DNA of 64,000 bases, from NCBI GenBank assembly GCA_016744065.1, contig JADGFA010000014.1, forward strand, positions 18,090-82,089. The letters are read 5' to 3'. Origin of the DNA: Gammaproteobacteria bacterium. GTDB lineage: Bacteria > Pseudomonadota > Gammaproteobacteria > SZUA-229. The notes below the pieces were generated by a model. The model did not search any database. It saw only the letters and a program-made list of their open reading frames with translations, and had not been told where the DNA came from. The translations under genes were made by a program, and so were the position numbers. Positions 1 to 9,205 of the stretch are shown one piece after another (the stretch's first letter is position 1; every line of letters begins with the position of its first letter).

Positions 1-102
1 TATGGGCGAGCCGATCAACCCTGTGTTAGCTGTGGAAAAACAATTAAACAAATAAAGCAGGGGCAACGCTCTACTTTTTATTGCACACACTGCCAAAGAT
101 AA
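1..102 (+). CDS. mutM: Formamidopyrimidine-DNA glycosylase, C-terminal fragment (cut by window edge)
   Basis: Frame 1 is open from the first base to a TAA at 100-102 and encodes the last 33 residues of the protein. The fragment carries the Fpg/Nei zinc finger: a CVSCGK cysteine pair followed by CTHCQR at the extreme C-terminus, the hallmark ending of MutM. The enzyme removes oxidised purines such as 8-oxoguanine from DNA. The catalytic N-terminal half lies upstream of the window, so only the family call is supported. Confidence 0.88.
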   Translation, partial: YGRADQPCVSCGKTIKQIKQGQRSTFYCTHCQR

Positions 103-239
103 ACTTCATTACTATGAATTAAATATATCTGTCTGCTACATTAATAATATACAAGTGCCACTTTATTTAACCAATAGCAAAATTTTAAATTGCATGGTTT
201 TTATCAGGGCCATTACACAAATTTAACTGAGCACACTTA

Positions 240-413
240 ATGCCACAGAAACATAAACGCAGTACATTAGACACAGGTAACATTATTGGTGCGATTATAT
301 TTATCGCCTTATTCGCAGGGTTGATACTACTGGGTATATACGCAGAGGACCCGGAACATTTTAATGGAAGTTTTTTTGAGGATATCGGAAAGGTTATGCA
401 GGAGCAGGAATAA
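240..413 (+). CDS. Small single-pass membrane protein, unknown function
   Basis: A 57-residue reading frame starting at ATG 240. It has a basic N-terminus (MPQKHKRS), one hydrophobic segment at about residues 15-34 (IIGAIIFIALFAGLILLGIY) and an acidic tail rich in D and E. This predicts an N-in, C-out single-span inner membrane protein. It follows mutM by 137 bp on the same strand. There is no strong Shine-Dalgarno sequence, and I do not recognise a family. The clean hydrophobic/acidic layout argues that it is real. Confidence 0.5.
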   Translation: MPQKHKRSTLDTGNIIGAIIFIALFAGLILLGIYAEDPEHFNGSFFEDIGKVMQEQE

Positions 414-469
414 AAGTAGCAGACCCGGCCCTTTGATCTGGGCTTAAGGCCTGCAACCTCTGACTTTGT

Positions 470-1075
470 TTACAGCTTATCAGCCTCAGATGTCAGGTAC
501 TCTGCAACACCACCTGGCGTCGCATCCATACCCTTATCACCCTCTTTCCAGCCAGCAGGACATACTTCACCATGCTCTTCGTGGAATGCAAGTGCATCGA
601 CCATACGTAGCATTTCATCAACATTACGCCCTAAAGGCAGGTCATTAACAACCTGATGCCTGACCATACCGTTAGTATCAATCAGAAATGATCCACGAAA
701 AGCTACACCATCAGAAGGGTGTTCAACATCATATGCCTGACAGATATCATGCTTAACATCTGCAACCAGCGCATAACCAACCTGACCAATACCACCATCA
801 TTGATAGCTGTGTTACGCCATGCATTATGAGAAAACTGAGAATCAATAGAAACACCAATCACTTCAACATTGCGTTTTTTAAATTCTTCCAGACGATGAT
901 CAAAAGCAATCAACTCTGATGGACAAACAAATGTGAAATCTAATGGATAAAAGAAAACAACTGCATTTTTACCTTTAGTTGCACTTTTAAAATTAAAATC
1001 ATCAACAATTTCACCATTACCTAAAACTGCTGCCGCAGTAAAGTCTGGTGCTTCACGACCGACTAGTACACCCAT
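470..1075 (-). CDS. Typical 2-Cys peroxiredoxin (AhpC/Prx1 group)
   Basis: A thiol peroxidase of 201 residues that reduces hydrogen peroxide and organic hydroperoxides in the cytoplasm. The peroxidatic cysteine is C51 in FYPLDFTFVCPSE, and the resolving cysteine is C171 in the GEVCPAGW motif, so the dimeric two-cysteine mechanism is intact. Length matches the family (about 190-200). It lies 3' of mog on the same strand with a 204-bp gap, so it probably has its own promoter. No AhpF reductase gene is beside it; the reductant is probably a thioredoxin-type system. The symbol ahpC or prx would both be defensible. Confidence 0.93.
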   Translation of the reverse strand: MGVLVGREAPDFTAAAVLGNGEIVDDFNFKSATKGKNAVVFFYPLDFTFVCPSELIAFDHRLEEFKKRNVEVIGVSIDSQFSHNAWRNTAINDGGIGQVGYALVADVKHDICQAYDVEHPSDGVAFRGSFLIDTNGMVRHQVVNDLPLGRNVDEMLRMVDALAFHEEHGEVCPAGWKEGDKGMDATPGGVAEYLTSEADKL

Positions 1076-1279
1076 GAGAATCTCCTCAGTTATTTACCTC
1101 TACAACCTGTCACAAAAACTGACCTGTATTTTGTAGAGATGTGATTAATAAATTCAAAGCTGTAAGATAGAGTTAATTGATAAAAATTCAAACTCTTTTT
1201 TTTCAATACCTGTTAAATAATACCTATCGCTACGATAGATATTATCAATACCTAATAAATATATCGTAGTAAGTCATTT

Positions 1280-1837
1280 TTATTTAACTTTAGGGCGGAA
1301 AACCTTAATTATCTCTTCATTCGCTTCCAGATAAGGCCCTTCTATTAAATCAACACAATAAGGTATAGCTGGAAAAACCGCATCCAGACACTCTCTGATA
1401 GATTTGGGCTTACCCGGCAGGTTAACAATTAAACTCCGCCCTCGAATACCCGCCGTCTGACGAGACAAAATAGCCGTAGGTACATATTGCAAACTCACCT
1501 GACGCATTAACTCACCAAAGCCAGGCATCATCTTCTCGCATACGGATGCTGTTGCTTCTGGAACAAGATCCCTTGGTGCAGGGCCTGTACCACCTGTGGT
1601 GACAATCAGGCAACAGTTTTGCTTATCCGCCATCTCAATTAACGCATCTTCCACGCCTGATTGATCATCGGGTATCACCTTGTAAACAGGCTCCCACTCC
1701 GACACCAGATACGCATTTAACGTATCGATAATCGCCTGCCCCGAAAGGTCTTCATACACCCCGGCGCTCGCCCGATCAGAGGCGGTTAACACACCTATTT
1801 TAATTTTGGACATATTCAAATCCGTGTTATCTGTCAT
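1280..1837 (-). CDS. mog: Molybdopterin adenylyltransferase (MogA/MoaB family)
   Basis: Adenylylates molybdopterin before molybdate insertion in molybdenum cofactor synthesis. The 185-residue protein has the MoCF-binding fold signatures: IGVLTASDRASAGVYEDLSG near the N-terminus and the nucleotide-binding VTTGGTGPAPRD segment in the middle, followed by PEATASVCEKMMPGFGELMR. The start is uncertain: ATG at 1837 or an internal ATG eight codons later, which begins directly at MSKIKIGV and fits the family better. No other cofactor genes are adjacent. It is divergent from the small gene at 1914. Confidence 0.9.
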   Translation of the reverse strand: MTDNTDLNMSKIKIGVLTASDRASAGVYEDLSGQAIIDTLNAYLVSEWEPVYKVIPDDQSGVEDALIEMADKQNCCLIVTTGGTGPAPRDLVPEATASVCEKMMPGFGELMRQVSLQYVPTAILSRQTAGIRGRSLIVNLPGKPKSIRECLDAVFPAIPYCVDLIEGPYLEANEEIIKVFRPKVK

Positions 1838-1913
1838 AAAAAAGCATTATATCAATAATTACGCTTTAAAAATCTCATATAATTTTTCAAATAAACAACT
1901 AAACTTAGTTATT

Positions 1914-2189
1914 ATGAGTAAACCGACTGAAATCGAACTAAAAACGGCACTGGTCGCCTCTGCTACCATGAAAGAACACAATAAAGACCCCTTCTTTATC
2001 GCCAAATCATTGCTCAACCATAATTATCGCCTTAAATATTATGAAGAGTTACTGACCGTGGCTGATCGCTATATGAATCATGGGCAGGCCGAACATGAAC
2101 GAATGAAGTTATTAAGGTGCATTGAAAAAATTAAAGAAACTGAAATTAAGATAGAAAAAGGGAAAATTGATAATTTTGGCCTGGAATAG
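1914..2189 (+). CDS. Conserved-looking small cytoplasmic protein, unknown function
   Basis: A 91-residue charged protein. The frame is open further upstream (from 1806), but that extension overlaps mog in antisense and reads as non-coding, so ATG 1914 is preferred. The protein starts MSKPTEIELKTALVAS and is predicted almost entirely alpha-helical, ending in a Lys/Glu-rich helix. No catalytic motif, signal peptide or membrane segment is visible. It is divergent from mog. I do not recognise the family. Confidence 0.6.
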   Translation: MSKPTEIELKTALVASATMKEHNKDPFFIAKSLLNHNYRLKYYEELLTVADRYMNHGQAEHERMKLLRCIEKIKETEIKIEKGKIDNFGLE

Positions 2190-2395
2190 TACCTTCTGTC
2201 ATTTAAGCAACTATCAGGTAAAGGACTCCCCCCTACTACAACAAGCCCTGTAAATGATAAAGAAAATACGCCCTGCACTATTGCTTAAAAAATATCAGTC
2301 GTAAGAAATGAAAGATTTATCACGCCTTACGTTTCATAAATGTAACCCTCTAACAACTGTTCGATATACGCATTTATTAACGGATATTAATCACG

Positions 2396-4051
2396 TTATA
2401 AATCAGGAATAATCTTTGCCTCTCCCTCACCTCGTTTATCTGAAGCCGCCGTCATTTTTTTGTTTTTCTTATCCCAGATAACTAACTGCATATTCCCCCA
2501 GCTATGTTTTAACTGCTTTAAAATATGTTTTTTATTTTTTAAAGCAAGAACCGTTTCTTTACTAAACCCCCCCGGTTCATAGGAAACCCTGTCGGGTAAG
2601 TATTGGTGATGAAACCGGGGAGCATTAACAATTGCACTTGCATCTTCACCTGTATAAAAATGTAAGCCCCCTAATAACACCATAGTAATTATTCGGCTTC
2701 CACCGGGCGCTCCGATAACCGCTATTCGATCATCTGTTTCCAGGAACGTGGGTGACATACTGGACAACATCCGTTTCCCTGGTTCAATGGCATTAGCTTC
2801 AGCACCCACCAGACCATAAGCATTTGCCACGCCTGGCTTGGCAGAAAAATCATCCATTTCATCGTTAAGTAACACGCCTGTTCCGGGCGCAACAAAACAT
2901 GAACCAAATGGATAATTAATTGACAGGGTTGCCGACACTCTATTTCCCTGATGATCGATGACTGAAAAATGTGTTGTATCACGACTATTATTTTCATGAA
3001 CAACACCGGGTAATAAGGCACTTGGCATGGCTTTATCTGGGTGTATGCTGGCTGCCAGACCTGCTGCATACTCCTTATTAATTAAACGCTCAACAGGGAC
3101 TGAAACAAAATCCACATCCCCCAAAAATTGTGCTCTATCACGATAAGCCCGACGCATCGCCTCTATGGTTAAATGAATAAACTCGGGATTAGTTAAATCA
3201 CTTAATGGGTAATGAGATAACTGATTTAAAATTTCCACCATGGCAATTCCACCTGAAGAAGGTGGTGCCGCAGAGGTGATTTTCATTTCATGAAACTGAC
3301 CCGTAATGGGTTTTCTTTCTATGACAGAGTATTCTTTTAAATCTTCATGGCTCCAGATTCCACCGGCCTCTTTAACTCCACGAATAAATTTTTGCGCCAA
3401 CACGCCAGAGTAAAATCCAGCAGAGCCTTTTTCTGCCATCATTTTTAAGGTATTTGCCAGATCAGCCTGCTTAATAATATAACCTTTTTCTGGCACATTG
3501 TTTTTTTGCAAAAATATTTTTGCTGCATCAGGTGATGCACGAAGTGCGTTCAGGCGAAACTCAGCTAGCCGCTGATAACGAGCCGTTACCTTAAAACCAT
3601 TTTCTGCATATTTAATCGCGGGTTGCAGACTTTGTTTCAAAGTTAATTTGCCATATTTTTTAGACAGGTGTTCAAGTGCAGCGGGTACACCTGGAATGCC
3701 AGCAGCTAAGGCGCCATCTATTGATGCAGCAGAAATGACATTGCCTTTTTTATCAAGATACATATCACGGTGAGCTTTTAACGGTGCCGTTTCCCTGCCA
3801 TCAATCATCGTTTCAAAACCATCACGATTACGATGCAACAACCAGAAACCACCACCACCCAATCCCGAACTATAAGGCTCTACAACTGCCAGCGCTGCAC
3901 TAATAGCAACTGCTGCATCAAATGCATTGCCGCCCTGAGCCAGGATTTTTTCTCCTGCTTCAGTGGCAAGCGGGTGTGCTGTAGCAATGCCTGCTTCTGC
4001 ATACAGATTTGAAGAAAAAATGAATAATAACAGGGTAATGACTTTTTTCAT
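2396..4051 (-). CDS. ggt: Gamma-glutamyltransferase, periplasmic
   Basis: Cleaves the gamma-glutamyl bond of glutathione and related compounds in the periplasm. The 551-residue precursor has a signal peptide (MKKVITLLLFIFSSNLYAEA) and the Ntn-hydrolase layout. The proenzyme self-cleaves before the nucleophile T359 in RDTTHFSVID, giving a large and a small subunit. Downstream motifs GKRMLSSMSPT and the APGGSRI oxyanion region are intact. Length is slightly below the E. coli enzyme (about 580). It lies downstream of the ferredoxin gene but is separated from it by a strong terminator, so it is probably its own unit. Confidence 0.94.
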   Translation of the reverse strand: MKKVITLLLFIFSSNLYAEAGIATAHPLATEAGEKILAQGGNAFDAAVAISAALAVVEPYSSGLGGGGFWLLHRNRDGFETMIDGRETAPLKAHRDMYLDKKGNVISAASIDGALAAGIPGVPAALEHLSKKYGKLTLKQSLQPAIKYAENGFKVTARYQRLAEFRLNALRASPDAAKIFLQKNNVPEKGYIIKQADLANTLKMMAEKGSAGFYSGVLAQKFIRGVKEAGGIWSHEDLKEYSVIERKPITGQFHEMKITSAAPPSSGGIAMVEILNQLSHYPLSDLTNPEFIHLTIEAMRRAYRDRAQFLGDVDFVSVPVERLINKEYAAGLAASIHPDKAMPSALLPGVVHENNSRDTTHFSVIDHQGNRVSATLSINYPFGSCFVAPGTGVLLNDEMDDFSAKPGVANAYGLVGAEANAIEPGKRMLSSMSPTFLETDDRIAVIGAPGGSRIITMVLLGGLHFYTGEDASAIVNAPRFHHQYLPDRVSYEPGGFSKETVLALKNKKHILKQLKHSWGNMQLVIWDKKNKKMTAASDKRGEGEAKIIPDL

Positions 4052-4131
4052 CTTTCGTCCTTTTTTATACCTGATAATTCAGAGTAATCAGGCTAAAGCT
4101 ATTTTTATTTATAAATTACAGGTTACGAGTG

Positions 4132-4163
4132 AAAAAAAAGGCTCCATAAAAGGAGCCTTTTTT
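4132..4163 (-). terminator. Rho-independent terminator of the ferredoxin gene
   Basis: A hairpin with stem GGCTCC (4140-4145) and GGAGCC (4152-4157), flanked by an A-run on one side and a T-run on the other, so it can work in either direction. It lies 15 bp beyond the stop codon of the minus-strand ferredoxin gene and isolates that gene from ggt. Confidence 0.85.
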
Positions 4164-4177
4164 CAAACGAATACAGT

Positions 4178-4429
<252 letters not shown>

Positions 4430-4553
4430 TTAGCCCTACATTTAAAAATTAAAAAGTCTCACAGGGAGACCGGTAGTATTAGTGGGTAATTATACATTAT
4501 TACAGGCCATTTCGCCCTTACTTGCAATGTGTCTTTATCTACAGCGCAGGTTG

Positions 4554-5048
<495 letters not shown>

Positions 5049-5176
5049 TTAATACAGTAAATAAATAAGTTGATCGTCGGGGCCTGCACTACCAGCACCT
5101 GACAACTCACTCCCGCTCCTGAGCTTTCTTGCACAGGCGAACTTTAATTAGCCCATGACCAGATTATAATAACATT

Positions 5177-5767
5177 TTACTTTATAACAAAATTTCGCCT
5201 GACTAGATAATAGCTTACCTGGCCTGCTTTTTTCTCTCTCACTACATTCCAGTTTTGTGGTAGCTCAGGCAAATCATGCTTACGGTTCATCTCCAGATAA
5301 ACACAGGCATTTTCAGACAAACATTGTTGATTTTCCAGTAACTCACAAGCCTGTTGCAAATAGTCACTATCAAAAGGTGGATCAATAAAAACAATATCAA
5401 AAACAGTAGATGGCTTTGAAGACAGCCAGCTTATTGCATTACATTGCAGCACCTGAACATGCTCTGCCTTTAATAGGTGGATGTTCTCAGTTAATATTTT
5501 TACAGCCTGATTTTGCTGCTCCAGCATCACCACAGATGCGGCTCCCCGCGAAGCAGCTTCAAAACCCAACGCTCCACTCCCCGCAAACAAATCGAGACAG
5601 TTTGCACCCGCCACATCATTCTGTAACCAGTTAAAAAGGGTTTCACGAACACGGTCAGTTGTTGGCCTTAAACCAGGCAAATCGGCTACCTGCAAAAAAC
5701 GGCTACGCCATTGCCCTCCGATAATACGTAATTTACCTGCTGATGATTTTCTTTGTTTTTTTGCCAT
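5177..5767 (-). CDS. rsmD: 16S rRNA (guanine-966-N2)-methyltransferase
   Basis: Methylates G966 of 16S rRNA in the small subunit. The 196-residue protein shows the RsmD N-terminus LRIIGGQWRSR, the SAM-binding LDLFAGSGALGFEAASRGA motif and the catalytic FIDPPFDSDY motif (DPPF/Y of N6/N2 amino methyltransferases). It stands upstream of coaD on the same strand. In many relatives rsmD is close to the M16 peptidases and ftsY, as here. Confidence 0.95.
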   Translation of the reverse strand: MAKKQRKSSAGKLRIIGGQWRSRFLQVADLPGLRPTTDRVRETLFNWLQNDVAGANCLDLFAGSGALGFEAASRGAASVVMLEQQNQAVKILTENIHLLKAEHVQVLQCNAISWLSSKPSTVFDIVFIDPPFDSDYLQQACELLENQQCLSENACVYLEMNRKHDLPELPQNWNVVREKKAGQVSYYLVRRNFVIK

Positions 5768-5872
5768 TACTCTTTATTTATTACAAATGCTTCCGTCACT
5801 CGTTATGCCTGCTAAATGAAATAAAAAAACCAATATCAATATCCGTTGCTATACCGTAACTTCACTACATTA

Positions 5873-5900
5873 AGATCCTTCACTTACGTTCAGGATGACA
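5873..5900 (-). repeat. Dispersed repeat, inverted copy bounding the tandem array
   Basis: The complement reads TGTCATCCTGAACGTAAGTG followed by AAGGATCT. This matches the copy at 6114-6141 in the opposite orientation, with few differences. It opens a 270-bp intergenic repeat block between rsmD and the M16 genes. Confidence 0.7.
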
Positions 5901-6113
5901 GTACAGACGAGACGTTCAGGATTACAGTATAGACATTCAGTATGACAATACAGAAACACGCCTGAAACATAGAAAACATCATCCTGACACATAAAACAAT
6001 ATTAACCTGGAACATAAAGCAACATTAATCCTGGCACATAAAATAATATTCACCCTGGAACATAAAATAATGCCTCCTGAAACGTAAAAATGTTACCCTG
6101 CAATGTAACACAA
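5901..6113. repeat. Degenerate tandem array, unit about 21-25 bp
   Basis: The stretch is made of diverged units. Left units resemble TTCAGGATTACAGTATAGACA (5915 on); right units resemble CCTGGAACATAAAATAAT. Unit starts recur near 5915, 5937, 5960, 5983, 6006, 6030, 6054, 6076 and 6097. There is no open frame of note. The right end runs directly into the dispersed repeat at 6114, as though that repeat were the conserved terminal unit. This explains most of the 441-bp gap between rsmD and the next gene. Confidence 0.75.
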
Positions 6114-6141
6114 TGTCATCCTGAGCGAAGCCGAAGGATCT
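6114..6141 (+). repeat. Dispersed repeat, plus-strand copy
   Basis: The copy reads TGTCATCCTGAGCGAAGCCG then AAGGATCT. Related copies lie at 5873 (inverted), 14986 and, more diverged, 62135. The sequence has no coding frame and is intergenic each time. Confidence 0.8.
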
Positions 6142-6208
6142 AACACCCGGCACAATTCATTACTTAAACTCAGAACATCAACACATAAAAAACACGGCAC
6201 GAAAAAAA

Positions 6209-7528
6209 TTATTTGTTTTTTGCACCCACAATAACGGTCAACATTTTATCCGGATGGATTCTACGCTTTAACGCCTCATCTACTTTTTTCTTACTCTGTT
6301 GATTAATATTACCAACAAAAGTATCCAGATGGTTTAATGGCAAGCTATAAAAACCAATCACAGATAAATACTCTACAATTTTTTTATTGCTATCAATGCG
6401 CAACGGGAAACCGCCTGTAATATTTTTTAAACTATCATTTAGTTCATCCTGCCCAGGGCCTTCATTTACATACTTATTTAATTCTGCATGAATAATGTCC
6501 ATAGCTTCACCAAGTTGGTCATTTCTCGTTTTCAACCCGATCATAAATGGCCCCTGAACATGCATCGGTGAAAAATAACTATAAACGCTATATGCCAGAC
6601 CACGATCCTCTCTAACTTTCTGCATCAGGCGTGAACCAAACCCACTACCACCAAAGGCATGATTACCTAGATATAAAGCATAATAATCAACATCACCTCT
6701 TGCCAGCCCTACCTGCCCCATCATGACACTGCTTTGCCTGGATGGAAAATCAATATGAATGGTTTTAGATTCGGCCAGGGCTTTAACTTCTGGTAATTTT
6801 TTAGCATGTTCCCCTGCAGACAAATCAGAAACAAGGTCCATCGCTATTTTTTTAGCTTCTTCTGTTGTTAATTGCCCAACAATACCAATCACTGCATTTT
6901 TAGCGACATAATATTTTTTATAAAAATCTTTCAGGTGCTTAAGTTTTATTTTTCTCAGACTTTCATCCGTGCCTTCACTCGGTTGCGCATAAGGATGATC
7001 ACCATATAGCTCAGCAAAAAAACGCTGTGATGCTATGCTATCTGGAGACTGTTTTCCTGCTTTTACTGAAATTTTCAATCGTTCAATTTCACGCTTAAAA
7101 GCCCCTTTGGAAAAATCAGGCAGGCTTATAATGTTTTTCAGATTAATCAATGCCGGTTGCAAATACCTGTCATCACGCAAACTACGCACACTCAACCAGG
7201 CCATGTCTTTTAAAGAGCCATTACCAAACACCGCACCAACCGCTTCAAATTTTTCAGCCAGCACCTGTGCATCATCACCTGCAGCGCCTTCAGACAATAA
7301 ACCATTTGTCATGAGTGCTGTGCCCGATAAATTTTTCCCTGTTTCTGCATCACGAGCACTGCCCGCATCAAAAACGACTCGAACATCCACCATAGGTAAA
7401 TCATTAGAGGGTACAAAATAAACTTCAGCACCATTTTTTGTTTGCCAGTGTTGAATATCAGGTGATGCCACAGCCATACTCTGGGCAACCAGAAAACATA
7501 ATGTAATTAAACTTTTCTTAATGACCAC
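6209..7528 (-). CDS. M16 family peptidase-like protein, non-catalytic subunit, exported
   Basis: A 439-residue protein with a signal peptide (MVIKKSLITLCFLVAQSMAVAS) and an M16 two-lobed fold: an N-terminal domain beginning VDVRVVFDAGSARD and a C-terminal lobe with VREDRGLAYSVYSYFSP. The zinc motif HxxEH is absent; the equivalent segment reads SGTALMTNGLLSEG. It is therefore the inactive partner of a heterodimer, with the arginine/tyrosine motif retained as in mitochondrial processing peptidase alpha-type subunits. It starts inside the end of the catalytic gene (11-nt overlap), so the two are translationally coupled. Confidence 0.9.
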   Translation of the reverse strand: MVIKKSLITLCFLVAQSMAVASPDIQHWQTKNGAEVYFVPSNDLPMVDVRVVFDAGSARDAETGKNLSGTALMTNGLLSEGAAGDDAQVLAEKFEAVGAVFGNGSLKDMAWLSVRSLRDDRYLQPALINLKNIISLPDFSKGAFKREIERLKISVKAGKQSPDSIASQRFFAELYGDHPYAQPSEGTDESLRKIKLKHLKDFYKKYYVAKNAVIGIVGQLTTEEAKKIAMDLVSDLSAGEHAKKLPEVKALAESKTIHIDFPSRQSSVMMGQVGLARGDVDYYALYLGNHAFGGSGFGSRLMQKVREDRGLAYSVYSYFSPMHVQGPFMIGLKTRNDQLGEAMDIIHAELNKYVNEGPGQDELNDSLKNITGGFPLRIDSNKKIVEYLSVIGFYSLPLNHLDTFVGNINQQSKKKVDEALKRRIHPDKMLTVIVGAKNK

Positions 7529-8951
7529 GACGACCTCCTGCAGCAGGTTTGCTTCTTTTCTGTTTTTTTGTACTGGTTGACTGGGGATCTAAAGTCGCAA
7601 CTGTCAGACTGTCATCCTGCAAATATTTTATTGCAACGGCCTGAACCTGTTGCGCAGTTACCTGCTGAATTTTTTTCAGATACTCATCTTTTTTCTGCCA
7701 GCCTACACCCACGGTTTCTAGCGTACCTAACTGCATTGCCTGATAAAAAACAGAATCTTTTTCATACACAGATGCCGACAGCACCTGCGCTTTAACCCGA
7801 TTAAGTTCCTGTATTGATGGTGGCTTTTTCTGAATAACTAAAATCTGTTTTTTTATGGCTGCTTCTAGCTCATTGATACTGTGTCCTTCACGGGGAGAGC
7901 CATCAAATAAAAATAATGTCTGCTGCCTGGCATATGGGTTATAACCGGCACCAGCAGACGTTGCAATTTCTGTTTCACGCACCAGGTATTGACTTAGGCG
8001 ACTACTGTCACCACCATCAAGCACGCCTGCCAGCACTTCTAATGCATAAATCTCTTTTTCATCTTCTGCTGTATTCATAACAGGTACTTTATAACCCATT
8101 AACAGATAAGGCACTTTTGCCGGTAGCTTAACCGTTATCCGTCGTTCACCCATTTGTTTAGCTTCACGACGCGGCTTGGGCGGAATTATTCTGGACGCCT
8201 TCAAAACACCAAAGTATTTTTCTGCCCATGCTTTTATCTGTTGCGGGTCAACATCACCGGCCACAACCAGCGTTGCATTATTAGGCGCATACCAGGTTTT
8301 ATACCACTGACTTAAGTCATCCAGATGCATGCTGTTTAAATCTTCCATCCAGCCAATAATCGGTTGTTGGTAGCTTGAATTAATAAATGCAGCGGCATTA
8401 AAACGCTCATAAGTTAAAGAGGTTGGCTTATCATCTGTACGAGAACGCCGCTCTTCTTTTATCACTTCAATTTCTTTTTTGAACTCATCTTCATTTAATT
8501 GCAGGTTGCGCATACGATCAGCCTCATGCTGCAAACAGAGCTCCAGCCGATCACTTGATATACGTTGAAAATAAGCCGTGTAGTCCTGCCCTGTAAATGC
8601 ATTTTCACTTCCGCCATTCGCGGCAATAATTTCTGAAAATTCACCCGATTTCAGGTTTCTGGTGCCCTTAAACATCATATGCTCTAACGCATGTGAAACA
8701 CCGGTAATACCATCATACTCATAGGAACTACCCACTTTGTACCATACCTGCGAAACTGCGACGGGAGAACGATGGTCGGGTTTTACCAGTACTTTCATAC
8801 CATTTTCCAGCATAAAACTATAAACACCCGACTCACTCACACTGCTTTTCAGCTTCGTTTGTATTGTTTCTTCTGGTTTGGTCTGACAGGCAGATAACCC
8901 CGATAACAACACCATCATTACAACTACAGCACCACTTTTCTTTAATATCAT
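7518..8951 (-). CDS. M16 family zinc metallopeptidase, catalytic subunit, lipoprotein
   Basis: A 477-residue protein. The N-terminus is a lipoprotein signal ending in the lipobox LSAC (Cys at about residue 22), so it is anchored in a membrane facing the periplasm. The inverted zinc motif is intact: H87-A-L-E90-H91 in GVSHALEHMMFKGT, with the downstream glutamate in EVIKEERRSR. The C-terminal tail is basic (KKQKRSKPAAGGRRGH). It is co-transcribed with the HxxEH-less partner downstream. The pair lies between rsmD and ftsY, as in many Gammaproteobacteria. The physiological substrate is unknown. Confidence 0.93.
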   Translation of the reverse strand: MILKKSGAVVVMMVLLSGLSACQTKPEETIQTKLKSSVSESGVYSFMLENGMKVLVKPDHRSPVAVSQVWYKVGSSYEYDGITGVSHALEHMMFKGTRNLKSGEFSEIIAANGGSENAFTGQDYTAYFQRISSDRLELCLQHEADRMRNLQLNEDEFKKEIEVIKEERRSRTDDKPTSLTYERFNAAAFINSSYQQPIIGWMEDLNSMHLDDLSQWYKTWYAPNNATLVVAGDVDPQQIKAWAEKYFGVLKASRIIPPKPRREAKQMGERRITVKLPAKVPYLLMGYKVPVMNTAEDEKEIYALEVLAGVLDGGDSSRLSQYLVRETEIATSAGAGYNPYARQQTLFLFDGSPREGHSINELEAAIKKQILVIQKKPPSIQELNRVKAQVLSASVYEKDSVFYQAMQLGTLETVGVGWQKKDEYLKKIQQVTAQQVQAVAIKYLQDDSLTVATLDPQSTSTKKQKRSKPAAGGRRGH

Positions 8952-9205
8952 TCAATTTATCCTACATATGCATATTTTATCGGCCTATGTTTAACTTATC
9001 CTGACTAGCCTTTAAAGGATAATAAACAAAACACCTGAAGAACAACGCTTAAAAATAATAAACATGTGACTCCTGGCTTTATATCTGGTTCATAATCAGA
9101 CACAAAATTCAGCAAAACAGAATCTATTTTTGGAGTAACCCTTAACCTGAGTTCCACGCGATGATAGGATAAGCCCCTCCTGATATACAAGCTATTTAAT
9201 AAATT

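Noticed and set aside
1224..1238. CTATCG-CTA-CGATAG palindrome upstream of the peroxiredoxin gene as an OxyR site
   Set aside because: It is a clear short palindrome, but the spacing does not match the four ATAG/CTAT elements of OxyR, and it lies about 150 bp from the start codon.
1806..1913. N-terminal extension of the small gene at 1914
   Set aside because: It overlaps the start of mog in antisense and reads as an unnatural mix; ATG 1914 starts a coherent protein.
5901..6113. CRISPR-like array
   Set aside because: Units are short, diverged and contiguous, with no constant repeat alternating with unique spacers, and no cas genes are present.
6209..7528. Broken M16 peptidase gene
   Set aside because: The missing HxxEH motif is normal for the inactive subunit of two-gene M16 systems, and the frame is full length.
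9005..9190. Minus-strand 61-residue frame between the M16 genes and ftsY
   Set aside because: No ribosome-binding site or recognisable protein features; lies in the divergent promoter region.
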